Notes: generated by a model from the letters alone, not told the origin. A stretch of 64,000 nucleotides of DNA from Tetradesmus obliquus (GCA_030272155.1 CP126191.1:766501-830500), one strand, 5' to 3'; shown: positions 24,225 to 35,964, counted from the stretch's first letter. Numbers and translations: made by a program.

Positions 24225-25499
24225 ATGTACACGTTCCCTGGACCAGCAGCTCTCTGCAGTCGCCTTCAGGCTGGCCAGCCACTCCCTCCAAGGCAGCTGC
24301 CGCTGTCAAACCTTCATAATTTCCGGCGACTTCGCCACATTAAAGGTCAACCCCAGCAAAACACACGCAACTGGCATTGTGGCACCAGTACCACCCCACC
24401 ACGCAGCTGGCACAGTGAACGCAGCAGCGCTGCTAGCAGCACACAGTGCTGCAGTGCGCTGCACAAAGTTACAGAAGCCCCCCACAACACCACCAACCAC
24501 TCAACCATTGGGGGACATCAACTACTTGAAGATGACTCAGAAGTTCTGTTAGCAGGCCCTGCAGCAGCAGCCGGCCGTCTGCCAGACGTGTTGGTGGCCA
24601 CGTTCCCTGCTCGCTTCAGCACCATGACCAGCGCCAGGAAAGGTGAGCCAGCACTGCCAAGTGTCCACAACTGCAGCAATTAATGTTGATGTGATGATGA
24701 TATGATAATAATTAATCTGGTCTCCTGTTGTTTTGTGCCTTTTTCACAGCTTCCTGCAAGCACACAGGCAGTACCAGAAGACTGCTTTGCACAGCTGCTG
24801 CTGGGGAGGCCGAGCCTGGGCTTCACTTTTGACAATCAATTTGCCCGCTGCCCGGAACCTTGACAGCAGCATGAGCAGGAGAACAAACAAGCTGTAAGCA
24901 GGTGCGCCACCATCGTTCGCTCTACAATCGACTGACATCAGATGCTGGGTCTGCTGTCACTGCCTGCAGTGTGCCGCAAGTGGACAGTGCTGGTAGACAG
25001 CAAGCTTGGCAACTGTGCCACAGATGTGGCAGCAGGGCAGCTGCTGCAGCTGCTGGACGCCCGAATCCCACACCCAAGCAGCAAGCAACGCACAGCGCTG
25101 GGCGCCACCGGCAGACCAACTAGCAGTGCAGCAGGACAACAGCAGCAGCAGCAGCCATGGCAACAGCTGCAGGTGCTGCATCTTGATGAACATTTGGCGG
25201 TTGTGGTGAAGCCATTTGGGCTGCACATCTATGGCAGGGGCACGGGGCACCTCAAGCACTGGCTGAGCCAGGCCATTCCTGCAAGCAGCGCAGGTGCGAA
25301 TCAGCGTCAGGCACTCCGTGCCCATGCAGCACTTGAGAGCGTGTGTGACCAAGTGTGTGTGTTGGGTTGGCAAAACAGGAAACAGCATGGCAGCGGCTGT
25401 TGCAAGGAAGCTGGCAGTTGACAGGTCCCTGCAGCCATGACCCAACTTTGCTCAATTCTTCAGCATCTACACCATTTCGCACATGTGCACGCCTCCTCG

Positions 25500-25561
<62 letters not shown>

Positions 25562-26532
25562 TGGCAGCGTGCTTGACGTTGCCTGCTGCCGTTTCTGTGC
25601 CGTTCCTGTGCTGTGCAGTTGATGCGCTGCCAGCCGCCTGCCCTGTGCACAGGTTGGATGCGCTCACTGGCGGGCTGGCGCTGTGTGCGCGCACGCTCAC
25701 TGCAGCGCAGCGGCTGACACAGGCATTTGAAGACAGGTAGGCTGTGACAAGAGGCTTGGCCTGAACGATGATGATACAAGACATTTGTGGTTTGAAAAGA
25801 AAGCAAGAAACGTGGCTGTTTGGTGGTGCATGTGTTGTGTGTGGTGCCCAATCACCAGAGCACATGCATCACCATTTGCCGCATCCAGAGGGAAGCTGCA
25901 CCCCTTGACCACACCTTCTGGTGTTCACGGCGCTATATACTGCAGTTGCTTCTGCAGGTTGCTGTTCTTGCATGATGCTGACTTGTGCTGTGTCATGCTT
26001 ATGCAGGCAAGTGAAGAAACAATATGTGGCGCTGCTGGCAGGCCGCTACCAACCCAGCAGCAGCACCACAGCTACCGCAGCACAATCAGCAGCAGCTGTG
26101 CCAGCAGCAGACAACACTGACAACCCATCCGTGCGCTATGACAGCAGCAGCGGCATCACCACAATCAACCCTTGCGTCGCCGGCAAGCCTGCTAGCACTG
26201 CGCTGCGTGTGCTGAGTCAAACACCATCCCTCAAGTTTGACTGGATAACAACAGCTCAGCTGTGCCCCACTACAGGCCGCAAGCACCAGCTGCGGCAGCA
26301 CATGTCTGCCCTGGGTCACCCCATACTCGGCGATCCATTGTATAACCAGTTTGCAGGAAACGGCGTCAAGCTTGCAGGAAAGGGCATGTGGCTGTGGGCG
26401 CAGCGGCTGGAGTTTGACCATCCGTTGACTGGGCGGCTGCTGCAGATAGGGACTGAGGAGCCAGCGCGGTTTGAGAAGGTTCGGCAGCATGAGGCGCAGC
26501 GCCATGCCAAGTTTGCAGTGCCGGAGGTTTGA
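24225..26532 (+). CDS. RluA-family RNA pseudouridine synthase with S4-like N-terminal part
   Basis: Converts uridine to pseudouridine in RNA. Exons: 24225-24642, 24970-25293, 25619-25736, 26007-26532; all in phase, about 461 residues from the first ATG. The catalytic-Asp motif is HRLDALTGGL in exon 3 (family HRLDxxTSGL). Exon 4 carries RKHQLRQH and GHPILGDPLY, the other conserved blocks. The junction of exons 1 and 2 (RLPDVLVATFPARF followed by a VLVD strand) looks like an S4 RNA-binding fold, usual before the catalytic domain. The first ~115 residues are low-complexity and could be a transit peptide or a wrong start; organelle targeting is possible but not shown. The intron before exon 3 has a (CTG) tract of about 19 units. 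No exon-fragment copies were seen. Confidence 0.88.
25501..25559. repeat. (CTG)n microsatellite, about 19 units, intronic
   Basis: An almost perfect CTG tract in sense orientation inside the third intron of the pseudouridine synthase gene, about 60 bp before the acceptor. Confidence 0.95.
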
Positions 26533-27624
26533 CCAAGCTGATGAGCGTGCTGCGGCTGCTGCGGGATTGTTTTGGCTGCGGTGTTTTGACCGTAGACCAG
26601 CAGAGACAGCATAGCAGCATCTTTGAGTTCTCTCTTAATTGTACAGCAGGGGCCTGCAATAGTTGGACGTTACCTGATAGCATCAATGTGACGCATCTTG
26701 ACTCGAATTCTGGATTCAAGCAGTGTGGAATGATTCCTGCCAGGCTGGGTTGCTTTGCTACACAACTTGTTCACATGAGGCAAGTGCTTGGCCCAATTAC
26801 ATAGTGTTGGCCAAGTGCAGATGCTCTTTGTGCACAACGTCGCCAAATGGAAGCGTGCTCAGCTGCTGCCTCTTGCAGTATTGCCAAGTGTGCTAGATGT
26901 GCACTGCCACGCTGTGTGGGCCATGGGCTGGCAGTACATGTGTGCACATCACATCTCGTTTGTTTTGGCATAGCCTGTAGAATTCACTCGATATACTTGC
27001 GATGACTTTGCTCAGATGTGGGAACCTGCTGCTTCTGCTGTGGATGCCATGGTGTCACTGCCGTGGTGACCTAGCTGGTGCAAAATGCTACAACACCCAG
27101 TGCATATGATGCGAAAGGCATTGCCTGCGCCGTCGACACAATTGCGTTGTAGTCAGATAGGATATGCTAATGGAGCATCAATAGGATCGTAGCAGTGACC
27201 GATGTAGGACTTCTTGGCATCTGTCAGGTACTGACAGCAGCTTTGCAGTACAGGGTCGCGTTGACTAGCGAATGTGCATCCATGCATGGCACACGTACAT
27301 TAAGAATGTCCTAAAAGCGGCCAATGCACAGGTGATCGCGAACAAGACCAGCCAGGCAGGCAGAGAAGGTTTAGTTCACGCACCGCAAAGCATAAGGACT
27401 TCCGAACAGCCTGCATCCCAGTCGATCGCTCTGAACAGTCAAACATAAAGCTGTTTGTAAGCCACAATTCATCCGGCGGCGCTCACAGAGAGAGCACCAG
27501 CAAAAACCTAGGCACAGGTTCTAGGCGCTCGATCAGAGGCGTATTTACGTCCTGCGGCCAGCATTGCTCCTCACCTTCCTCTAAGCACTCACCAAGGTCA
27601 CTTCCAACACAAACTCCTGCCAAA
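26533..27624. promoter_or_regulatory. Intergenic region and ferredoxin promoter
   Basis: No coding sequence recognised over about 1.1 kb. The distal part upstream of the ferredoxin ATG must hold its promoter and 5' UTR. No TATA or light-response element can be claimed with confidence. Confidence 0.4.
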
Positions 27625-28984
27625 ATGATGCTCGCACGCAAGTTCCAGGCTCAGGCCAAGCCCACCAGGGCCACCCGCGCCAGCAGGAGCACCGTGAAGG
27701 TGTCTGCCTACAAGGTGACCCTGAAGACCCCCTCCGGCACACAGACCATTGAGTGCCCAGAGGACACCTACATCCTGGTGAGTGGCTAGGTGCTCCACAA
27801 TCGCAGCCACCCACCCCGTGCGGGACAGCCAACGTCGTGCAGCATGCACATTGGCGAGCTTCGCATTGGATGTTGTAAGCTAATTGAGCGAATTGGGAGG
27901 CGCCTGTGACCTTCTGCCTGGTGCTTCTGGAATCCTTACGCTGGATGCGTGGCTGCCTTGCAGGACGCTGCTGAGGAGGCTGGCCTGGACCTGCCCTACT
28001 CTTGCCGCGCTGGTGAGTAGCCACGATCAGCGACCAGCAATTGCTGCAGCAGGCGGTGCAAATGGGGGCCTGCACCAGTGGGATCGACTTCAGCCAACCA
28101 GGCAGCGCCTAGGCGTATGCACCACCTTCAGGGAATTCAGCAGCCGCAATTGGGGCATCATTTACTTGAAATGTCAATGTCATACGGCAGGCAGCTGTAT
28201 CGTGCAGGCAGTGCTAGTACCTGTCAGCGAGCGGGCGAGGTCAGCGTTGCACAGCCAGCAGTCTCGCAGCATTGCAGCGGCAGCCAACGGCTATAACATT
28301 CGAAAGTGAATCATTTGCGTAATCATGCAGCTGAAACAGCCACCTTTGTACTGAGTGGCAGCTCCTGGGACACCACAGCAGCAAGAAGTACTGCATTACT
28401 GCCAGGTGTATGTTGACCATTCAATACAATCAAGTCCAGGATTTTCTGTAGATCAAGAATGTTATTCGCCAGCTGAATAGACAGCACAGCAGCAGCAGCT
28501 TATGACACACCCAGCTGGCAAACACACCACAGCAGGGCAGACAGCAGCAGCAAGGCATTCAGGTGCTCCCCATGGTAGCAGCAGTAGTGGTCGGTTTCCA
28601 TCCTGCTGGGTGCATCTTCATACTAATGCACAGCTTGCAGATGGTGCAGCACGGTTGTTGTCTTGTTGCAGCAGTAAGAGCGCAGTCCACTGGCCTGGGC
28701 AGTTCTCTGCAACGCTTGCAGGAAACCGCCTCTCCCCTTCCCTTCCACCATCGCACCCGCCACAGCACCGTGCCTGACAACTTCTCTGCCTGGTTCTATC
28801 GCTGCTGCTGACCCCAGGTGCTTGCTCCAGCTGCGCCGGCAAGGTTGAGGCCGGTACCGTTGACCAGAGCGACCAGAGCTTCCTGGATGACTCCCAGATG
28901 GGCAACGGCTTCGTGCTGACCTGCGTGGCCTACCCCACCAGCGATGTGACCATTACCACCCACCAGGAGGAGGCCCTGTACTAA
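27625..28984 (+). CDS. PETF: Plant-type [2Fe-2S] ferredoxin, chloroplast precursor
   Basis: Carries electrons from photosystem I to FNR and other stromal enzymes. Exons 27625-27777, 27964-28012 and 28818-28984 join in phase to 122 residues. Residues 1 to about 28 are basic and Ser/Thr/Ala-rich with no acidic residue, a short algal transit peptide; the mature part starts near [10 protein letters not shown]. Cluster ligands are Cys65, Cys70, Cys73 and Cys103, spaced C-X4-C-X2-C-X29-C exactly as in plant-type ferredoxins, with [16 protein letters not shown] around them. The C-terminus THQEEALY is typical. Two ATG codons stand in tandem; the first was taken. It lacks triplet tracts in its coding sequence and has no exon-fragment copies, unlike its neighbours. 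Paralogue identity (PETF versus other FDX) cannot be settled here. Confidence 0.96.
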
Positions 28985-30777
28985 GCAGTTCTTCTTAAGA
29001 ACAGCTTAGTGCTTGGTGCTTGCCTCAAGCAGTGCTGCTGCTCTGCCTCAAGACAGCTTGCTGCGATGCTGTAGCCTCTTTGAGTGCAAGAGGTGTGATG
29101 CGGCAGGAACAGGAGCAGTTTTGATGTGTGTGTTTGTGTGCTAGGGGTATCTGCAGGAGACGATTGCTGCTCGAGTTGTGTGTGTGAGCACTGACTGGTG
29201 CAGAGAGAAGAAACTGGGTAGCATGCAGCAGGATTTCGCCACCACAAGTTTTCTGGGTGCGGCTGTGACAGTTCGCAGCAGCGGCCCTATGGGCAGTGCA
29301 GGGTTCGCGGCAGTTATGAAAATGGCTGCCGCCGCACCTCACCTGCCGCAGCGAAGTGATGTGGGGCAACAGTTGGTGCTTTAGCCGCGCAACGCCATAC
29401 GCATATTGTGTGTTATTCTGCAGCTGGCTGCCTGTCCCCACAGCAGGCATGCCACGGCAGATTTTGTTTGCTATGCTTACGACTGTTGCTGCTGGGTGTA
29501 TTACCTGGTAACACCTCATTATACCAAGTTTTGCGCCCATGGGTGAAGACGTTGGGAGTTCTCTGTCATGTGAACTGCAGCTACTTGTGTGCCCACATTG
29601 CGTATTTAGTGCCACAGTGTATGCAGCAGCCATGAAATAAGCTGAGAATCAGATAGGCTGCTGGCCAAATCAGTTGCAGAAGCTAAATTGAGTCAGCGTG
29701 CAGCGAGTTTGCGATTGCAACTTGAAAGCGAACACATTTGCAGTGCAGACAGTAACTCTGCCATCAGACATGGCAACTGTCTACCTGTCAATGACAAATG
29801 TGACAGCACAAGCAGTTCAAGCGCCACAAATACTCGATCGAGCACATCAAACACTGTTGACAAAGTTCCACTATGTTCACAGCCACATATCCAGTCGAGC
29901 TGATGCGGATGCACTGTACGAGGCAAACCTTGTTCTCTGCTGCTGTCGTTTGCTGAGCTTCAGCAAAGGGCCCAGCACGTAGCAGCGTAAAGTCTTGAAG
30001 ATCTAATCTAATTCATTAAAGGAGTTTTCATCGTGCCTGCGTCAAGCGCCAAGGGACTGCAATGAGGGCTCCACGCAGGAGGAACGCTTCGGGTTACCCA
30101 AGCCCAGCAACAAAGCGCAAACAGAAGCCACTGATGAATAGTTTCAAGCGCAGGTGGGGGATCTGGATGCACTTTCCAGATCATGCTGTGTTTTGTAGGG
30201 GCAGGCCATGGCGGGTGTGTCCGTGGGTGTGAGCAGAAAACTCGCTCACACCAGCCGCATTAAGCCTCGAAACACTGCTCAACAACTCTTCACAGCAATT
30301 AGAAGACAATTACGTGCTGCAAAGACTGCTTAGGCAGCAACACAGCATATGCGTATCTGGTGCCTTGCCTGCGGGCAGCAATGCTGTTGCTGACATTGCA
30401 TTGGTGATGCTGTGGCTTAGCATCTCAGCATATCAGCCGCTTCAGAGCATAAGTAAGTACATGCAACGATTACTGTAATCAATGGAAACCTGGCAAGACT
30501 TGCAGACAATCACACCTCTGTGTACTTTGTTGCTGGCCTGACAAATCATGCACTCAGTCTGCAGTGTTGCATGTATGAGGCACCGGTACGGCAGCACATT
30601 GCAGCTGAAGGCCAGCTATCCCTCGGCCTCCACTTAACTCCACTGGGCTGTTCTGTTTCTCCAGAGCAACATCAATCATTTATGTGCCCAACCACCCTAG
30701 CAGGTGCAGTGCAGTGGATGTCGACATAAGCGTAGTTTCCTTGCACAAAACTGCTGCGTTTCCCTCTGTGCTTGCAG
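28985..30777. other. Intergenic region before the RBR ligase
   Basis: About 1.8 kb with no recognised gene. It should contain the ferredoxin 3' UTR and the unseen first exon and promoter of the RBR gene. Short open frames at 29688-29982 overlap in two frames and show no motif. Confidence 0.4.
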
Positions 30778-33700
30778 GATTCCAGTTGCACCCGACAGCA
30801 CCTCCTCCGTCACTACACGTACACGCGCTGCACGTGCTGCCGCAGTTGCAGCACCCACAGCTGCTAATGTTGATGCAGCAGCACCTCCCGCAGCAGACGC
30901 AGGAGCAGGCTTGACCAATCACACAGCAGCACCCCAGCAGCGCCTTGCAGGAGCCACCACAAGGTCCAGGGCTGCAGCAGGAGGCAGCAGCAGCATCTCT
31001 GCTGCAGCAGCACTCTCAGTGGGCGGCAGCAGCAGGCGCAGCAGCAGCCAGGACGCTGCCGCTGCTGCTGCAGCTGCAGGCGCAGCTGGTGACAAGGGCA
31101 GCAGGGGCGGCAGCAGCAGCAAGCAGGCTGTGAAGACGCTCAGCTGCGGCATCTGCCTGGATGACGTCAGCAGCAGCAGCATGTACCGCCTGGGTGAGCT
31201 GCAGCATGCATCCAGTAAAGCCAGCAGTGAGATCAACTGCACAACTCCTGCCGTGTTGCCCTCTTCCACAGCAGCAACATAAACCTTTGCCGCTGCATAC
31301 ACTTAGTCAACCTTTTCAATGGCGTCTCACACAGGCACTGCCCCTGCAGCTGCATGGCTGTCCTGTAAGCATGCTGCGAGACCCACAAACCATGTCCGAG
31401 CTGCACACCTACTTGCACAATGTAAAAGGACGACGGACAAACCATGTCTGAGCCGCACACCTACGTATCTGTTGCGTTGTCGTGTGTGTCGCTGCATGCA
31501 GGCTACTGCAGGCTACCGCCACAGTTGCTGCAGGGCCTGCCTGGCCTCCTACCTCAACGCCCGCTTGCAGGACCAGCAGCTGCAGCTACAGTACTTACTC
31601 ATTTCAGTGTGTGCTGCTGCATGCAGGTTGCCGGCACAGCTTCTGCAAGGGCTGCCTGGCCTCCTACCTCAAGGCCCACTTGCAGGACAACCAGCTGCAG
31701 CTACAGTACTTACTCATCTCATTCTGTGCTGCTGTTGCAGGTTGCCGCCACAGCTTTTGCAAGGCCTGCCTGTCCTCCTACCTCAACGCCCGCTTGCAGG
31801 ACCAGCAGCTGCAGCTACAGTACTTACTCATTTCAGTGTGTGCTGCTGCATGCAGGTTGCCGGCACAGCTTCTGCAAGGGCTGCCTGGCCTCCTACCTCA
31901 AGGCCCACTTGCAGGACAACCAGCTGCAGCTACAGTACTTACTCATCTCATTCTGTGCTGCTGCTTGCAGGTTGCCGCCACAGCTTCTGCAGGGCCTGCC
32001 TGGCAGCCTACCTCAAGGCCCGCTTGCAGGACAAGCAGCTGCAGCTACAGTACTTACTCATGTCATTGTGTGTCGCTGCTTGCAGGCTGCCGCCACAGCT
32101 TCTGCAAGGCCTGCCTGGCCGCTTACCTCAAGGCCCGCTTGCAGGACCGGCAGCTGCAGCTACAGTACTCACTCATTTCATTGTGTGCTGCTGCATGCAG
32201 GCTGCCGCCACAGCTTCTGCAGGGCCTGCCTGGCAGCCTACCTCAAGGCCCGCTTGCAGGACAACCAGCTGCCTGCTGCCTGCCCCAGCGCTGGCTGCAG
32301 GAGGCCCGTGAGCCAGGTGAAGGCAGCGGCGCTGCTGGCTGGCACGCCTCGCCTGTGCAGCAAGTTCCTGCAGGTGAGCAGGTTGCAGGCATTCAACGTT
32401 TATTTGTGATATCAAGGCGCGTGTGCCATAAACATGCTGCTGGAGCTAGGCTGAGGCAGCGGCGCTGCTGGCTGGCACGCCTTGCGTGCGCAACATATTC
32501 CTGCAGGTGAGCAGGTTGCAGGATTCCTGTTGAAACTTATCATCAGCGCTGGCTGCATGAGGCCCGTGAGCCAGGCTGAGGCAGCGGCGCTGCTGGCTGG
32601 CACGCCTCGACTGCGAGACAAGTTCCTGCAGGTGAGCAGGTTGCAGGCATTCAACGTTTATTTGTGATATCAAGGCGCGTGTGCCATAAACATGCTGCTG
32701 GAGCTAGGCTGAGGCAGCGGCGCTGCTGGCTGGCACGCCTTGCGTGCGCAACATGTTCCTGCAGGTGAGCAGGTTGCAGGATTCCTGTTAAAACTTATCA
32801 TCAGTGCTGGCTGCATGAGGCCCGTGAGCCAGGCTGAGGCAGCGGCGCTGCTGGCTGGCACGCCCCGCCTGCGCAACAAATTCCTGCAGGTGAGCAGGTT
32901 GCAGGCTTTCAACGTTTATTTGTGATATCAAGGCGCGTGTGCCATAAAGATGCTGCTGGAGCTAGGCTGAGGCAGCGGCGCTGCTGGCTGGCACGCCTTG
33001 CGTGCGCAACATATCCTGCAGGTGAGCAGGTTGCAGGATTCCTGTTAAAACTCATCATCAGCGCTGGCTGCATGAGGCCCGTGAGCCAGGCTGAGGCAGC
33101 GGCGCTGCTGGCTGGCACGCCCCGCCTGCGCAACAAATTCCTGCAGGTGAGCAGTTTTGGATGTAAGCTTTGGTACTGTTTGTGTCCTCAGCCTCGAGGC
33201 TCATGGGCCAGGGAGATGCTGCGGCGCTGCTGTCTGGCACGCCCCGGCTGCGCAACAAGTTCCTGCAGGTGAGCGGGGTGTGTTGTGGACTTGTAATGTT
33301 TGTGTCGTGAGATTTGGTGAGCCAGGCTGAGGCAACGCTGCTGCTGGCTGGCACGCCCCGCCTGCGCAACAAGTTCCTGCAGGTGAGCGGGGTGTGTTTT
33401 TGAGTTTCTGCTATCTGTGCCATGGCAAGTTGTGAGCCAGGAGGATGCTGTGGCCCTGCTGGCCGGCACGCCCCGCCTGCGCAACAAGTTCTTGCAGGTG
33501 AGCGGGGTGTGTTGTAGGGTTGCTATTACCTATGCCGTCAGCTTGAAGGCCCCTGCATTGAGCTGTGGGCTGTGGCTCTTGCGTGGTTTAGCATTGCAGT
33601 GTACAGCAGTTACTGCCTGCTTGAACCCAGCAAACTACATACTTACAGGGCACGGGTATGCTGTCAGGATAGCAGTGGATGATGGCGTTCGTGTCGCACC

Positions 33701-35101
33701 TGCATTGTCCATGCTATGCAGGCCACAAGAGAGGCATCCGCCATAGCCAGGGGCACCGCCATCTACTGCCCCCACAGCAGCTGCAGCAAGCTGGTCAAAG
33801 TGACACGCCTCACACCAGCAGCAGCAAGGGGGCTGAGTGCCGCTCAGGCGGCCGCCAAGCAGCAGCAGCTGGCTCGCGTGCAGTGCAGCCACTGCAGCCA
33901 TGAGTGCTGTACGAGGTGGGTGGGCTGCTGGTTTGTCATTACATTTGTGCGATGTCATTGCGTTGATTTTGTCATTGTTGTTTGACCAGGTACTGTGCGG
34001 GCAGCATCAGCTGGTACCTGTCTGGCATTTGAACAGTAGTTTTGCCCTGGACGGCGCACATACTCTATCTCAGAATCAGCATCGTTATGCTAGGTATGTT
34101 GCTGAATGTTGTGTTGCACACAAGCCTTTACCACCTCCTGCTGCTGCTGCATTTGCACTTTGCATGTTTTGCAGCTGCCGCTGCGCCTGGCACGCTGGCC
34201 TCAGCTGCGCGTCCTACCAGGCGCTTCCTGCAAGCGAGAAGGGCGAGGCTGACCTGGCGCCTCAACAATCAAATAAAAACCCCTTGATCCTACCATACTC
34301 AGCATGTTGCTGCATCTTGTGCTTCTGCCTGAACACATGCCCAACTGCTGCTGCTGCTGCTCTCGTATGCCTGCACTGCTCGCAGCTGTCGCTGCGCCTG
34401 GCACGCGGGCCTCAGCTGCGGCGCCTTCCAGGCGCTTCCTGCAAGCGAAAGGGGCGAGGCTGACCTGGCGCTGTTCCAGCTGGGCAGCAGCCAGCACTGG
34501 AGGCGCTGCCCCACGTGCAGGTGGGTGCGGGTGATGGGGTTTTGTTGGTTTGAATGTTAGGGTGAGGGTGACCTGGCGCTGTTTCAGCTCAGCAGCAGCC
34601 AGCACTGGAGGCGCTGCCCCACGTGCAGGTGGGTGCAGATTGTGGGGCTGGTTGAGTTCGGTTGTTTTCAACGGCTAACACAGGTTACAGCAGTGCATGG
34701 CATGTCTGATGGCAGCCTAAGTGCGCTGGCAAGGGAAAGCCTATACAGACGGATGCTGCTGTCCTGCAGACACAGCTGCAAAATGTTGCTGCGGCATGAA
34801 ACAGCTGCAGCTGCTGTGCCCTTGGTTGTTTGCAGGACAGTATGCCGGGGGTGGGGCGGTAAGCAGACATTGCTTTTTCAAAAACCACGAGCACTGCTTG
34901 TCGCACTGCGTATCGCACTTGTGTCGATTCTTGTTCATTGCGCCTCATTTGTTTCTCGGCAGGGCAATGGTGGAGCGCATCGAGGGCTGCAACTACATGA
35001 TGTGCCGCTGCGGGGAGCCCTTCTGCTACGCGTGCGGCGCCCCCATCAACACATGCTACAACTCCGACTGCGCTGCGGCTGCAGCAGCTGTCTATGACTA
35101 A
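30778..35101 (+). CDS. RBR-type (RING-IBR-RING) E3 ubiquitin ligase, 5' end unresolved
   Basis: Transfers ubiquitin from an E2 through its own RING2 cysteine to a substrate. Exons: 30778-31193, 32201-32373, 33722-33915, 34386-34520, 34963-35101, all in phase, about 352 residues; a first exon with the ATG is missing. An Ala/Ser-rich leader precedes RING1 (CGICLDD, then GCRHSFCRACL). The IBR follows (YCPHSSCSKLV, QCSHCSHECC, CRCAWHAGLSC). RING2 is CPTC, then EGCNYMMCRCGEPFCYAC. The cysteine of GCN is the expected catalytic residue by comparison with ariadne/HHARI and parkin. The C-terminus after RING2 is short (~25 residues) and has no Ariadne domain, so this is a minimal RBR. Exon 2's start, exon 2's end, exon 4 and the last exon are all surrounded by partial copies. 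Confidence 0.9.
31512..32200 (+). repeat. Array of six acceptor-plus-exon-start copies before RBR exon 2
   Basis: Units start at 31512, 31627, 31741, 31856, 31971 and 32086, and the true exon at 32201, so the period is 114-115 bp. Each unit has the intron end with a TACTTACTCAT-like branch region, a T/G-rich tract, a CAG acceptor, and the first ~70 exon bases coding G(C/Y)RHSFCxxCLxxYLxAxL. Unit 1 is the most diverged (it has TAC for the Cys). Only the last copy continues into the rest of the RING. As 115 is not a multiple of three, all three forward frames read open through the array, which makes false long ORFs. Confidence 0.97.
32374..33505 (+). repeat. Array of nine exon-end-plus-donor copies after RBR exon 2
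   Basis: Copies of the exon end (AAALLAGTPRLRNKFLQ) with CAG|GTGAGC follow the true junction at 32373, ending near 32507, 32632, 32765, 32889, 33020, 33147, 33269, 33383 and 33497. The first part is a higher-order repeat: blocks ending at 32373, 32632 and 32889 alternate with a second type, giving a ~258-bp period. The last three share a GTGAGCGGGGTGTG donor flank. Copies vary at a few codons (for instance TLRVRNI-like and PRLRNK). Confidence 0.95.
34175..34265 (+). repeat. Upstream partial copy of RBR exon 4 with acceptor
   Basis: TTTTGCAG followed by about 88 bases (CRCAWHAGLSCASYQALPAS) that match the real exon starting at 34386, then divergence after GEADLA. It contains several IBR zinc ligands, so use of this acceptor instead would change the protein after them. 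Confidence 0.92.
34560..34632 (+). repeat. Downstream partial copy of RBR exon 4 with donor
   Basis: Repeats GDLALFQLSSSQHWRRCPTC and the donor AG|GTGGGTG, about 108 bp after the true exon end at 34520. Confidence 0.92.
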
Positions 35102-35199
35102 GGATGTTGCACTAGCCATGTGGTGTACGAGCTGTAGCATGTTCTGTGACATGAATCCAGCTGCATGTCTGGTGTGACAGCTGCGTATGTTTTGAGTAT

Positions 35200-35625
35200 G
35201 CGGCGTGCGGCGCCCCCATCAACACCTGCCACAAGACCGGCTGTGCGGCGGCTGCGGCGGCTGCGTATGACTAGCTGTGTTGCACTAGCCATGTGGTGTG
35301 CGAGCTGTAGCATATTGTGTAACATGAATTCAGCTGCATGACTGGTGTGGCATTTGCATATGTTTGACTATGTATGCGACGTGCAACGCCGGCATCAGCG
35401 CCTGCCACAGCTCTGGCTGCGCAGCGGCGGCAGCGGCTGTTTACGCATAGGTGCTGCACTAGCGATGCCGTGTGTGAGCCTTATCATATCCTGTGACATG
35501 AATCCAGCTGCATGACTGGTGTGGCAGCTGCGTATATGTGGGTATGCGGCGTTGCAGCATCGGCATCGACGCCTGCTACAGATCCGGCTGCCCGGTGGCT
35601 GCAGCAGCTGTGTACAAGTGGCTTG
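35200..35625 (+). repeat. Three extra copies of the RBR C-terminal coding end and 3' flank
   Basis: After the stop at 35101, segments at about 35203-35273, 35388-35448 and 35556-35620 repeat the tail of the last exon (CGAPINTC... ending Ala-rich then YD or YA), the first two with their own stop. Between them the 3' flank, including a CTAGCCATGTGGTG-like stretch and ATGAATCCAGCTGCATG, is repeated with a period of roughly 170-185 bp. Divergence increases with distance from the gene. Confidence 0.9.
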
Positions 35626-35858
35626 TGAGTTGTATAGGGAGCAAGCCGTACACATAGCCTGCACAGGTTATAACATGTCCGGTGCTACAGCTGGCTGTTG
35701 CCTGTCAATGTGCTGGCAGGGCTGCACGGAGGTGGGGCTGCTGCAGGCGCAGGGCCAGTTGTACAGTGATGTAAAATGACACTTTTAGGCATGGTAAGTG
35801 CACAACTGCGCACCTGCAAGCAATGCTGGACCAGGTGATGTGTTGTCTGGCAGCTCCT

Positions 35859-35964
35859 GGATGGCCAGGTTGATCTATCTGGATGGCCAGGTAGATCTAT
35901 CTGGACGGCCAGGTAGATCTATCTGGATGGCCAGGTAAATCTTTCTGGATGGCCAGGTTGATCT
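35859..35964. repeat. 22-bp minisatellite, five units
   Basis: Units start at 35859, 35881, 35903, 35925 and 35947 with consensus GGATGGCCAGGTAGATCTAT plus CT. One to three changes per unit; the last is incomplete. Confidence 0.97.

Noticed and set aside
31319..32510. Three long overlapping plus-strand ORFs of about 320-340 residues
   Set aside because: They arise because the 115-bp repeat unit rotates the frame and contains no stops; they are readthroughs of copied exon fragments and introns, not proteins.
31512..33505. CRISPR-like regularly spaced repeats
   Set aside because: The repeats are exon and intron fragments of a eukaryotic gene, far longer than CRISPR repeats and without variable spacers.
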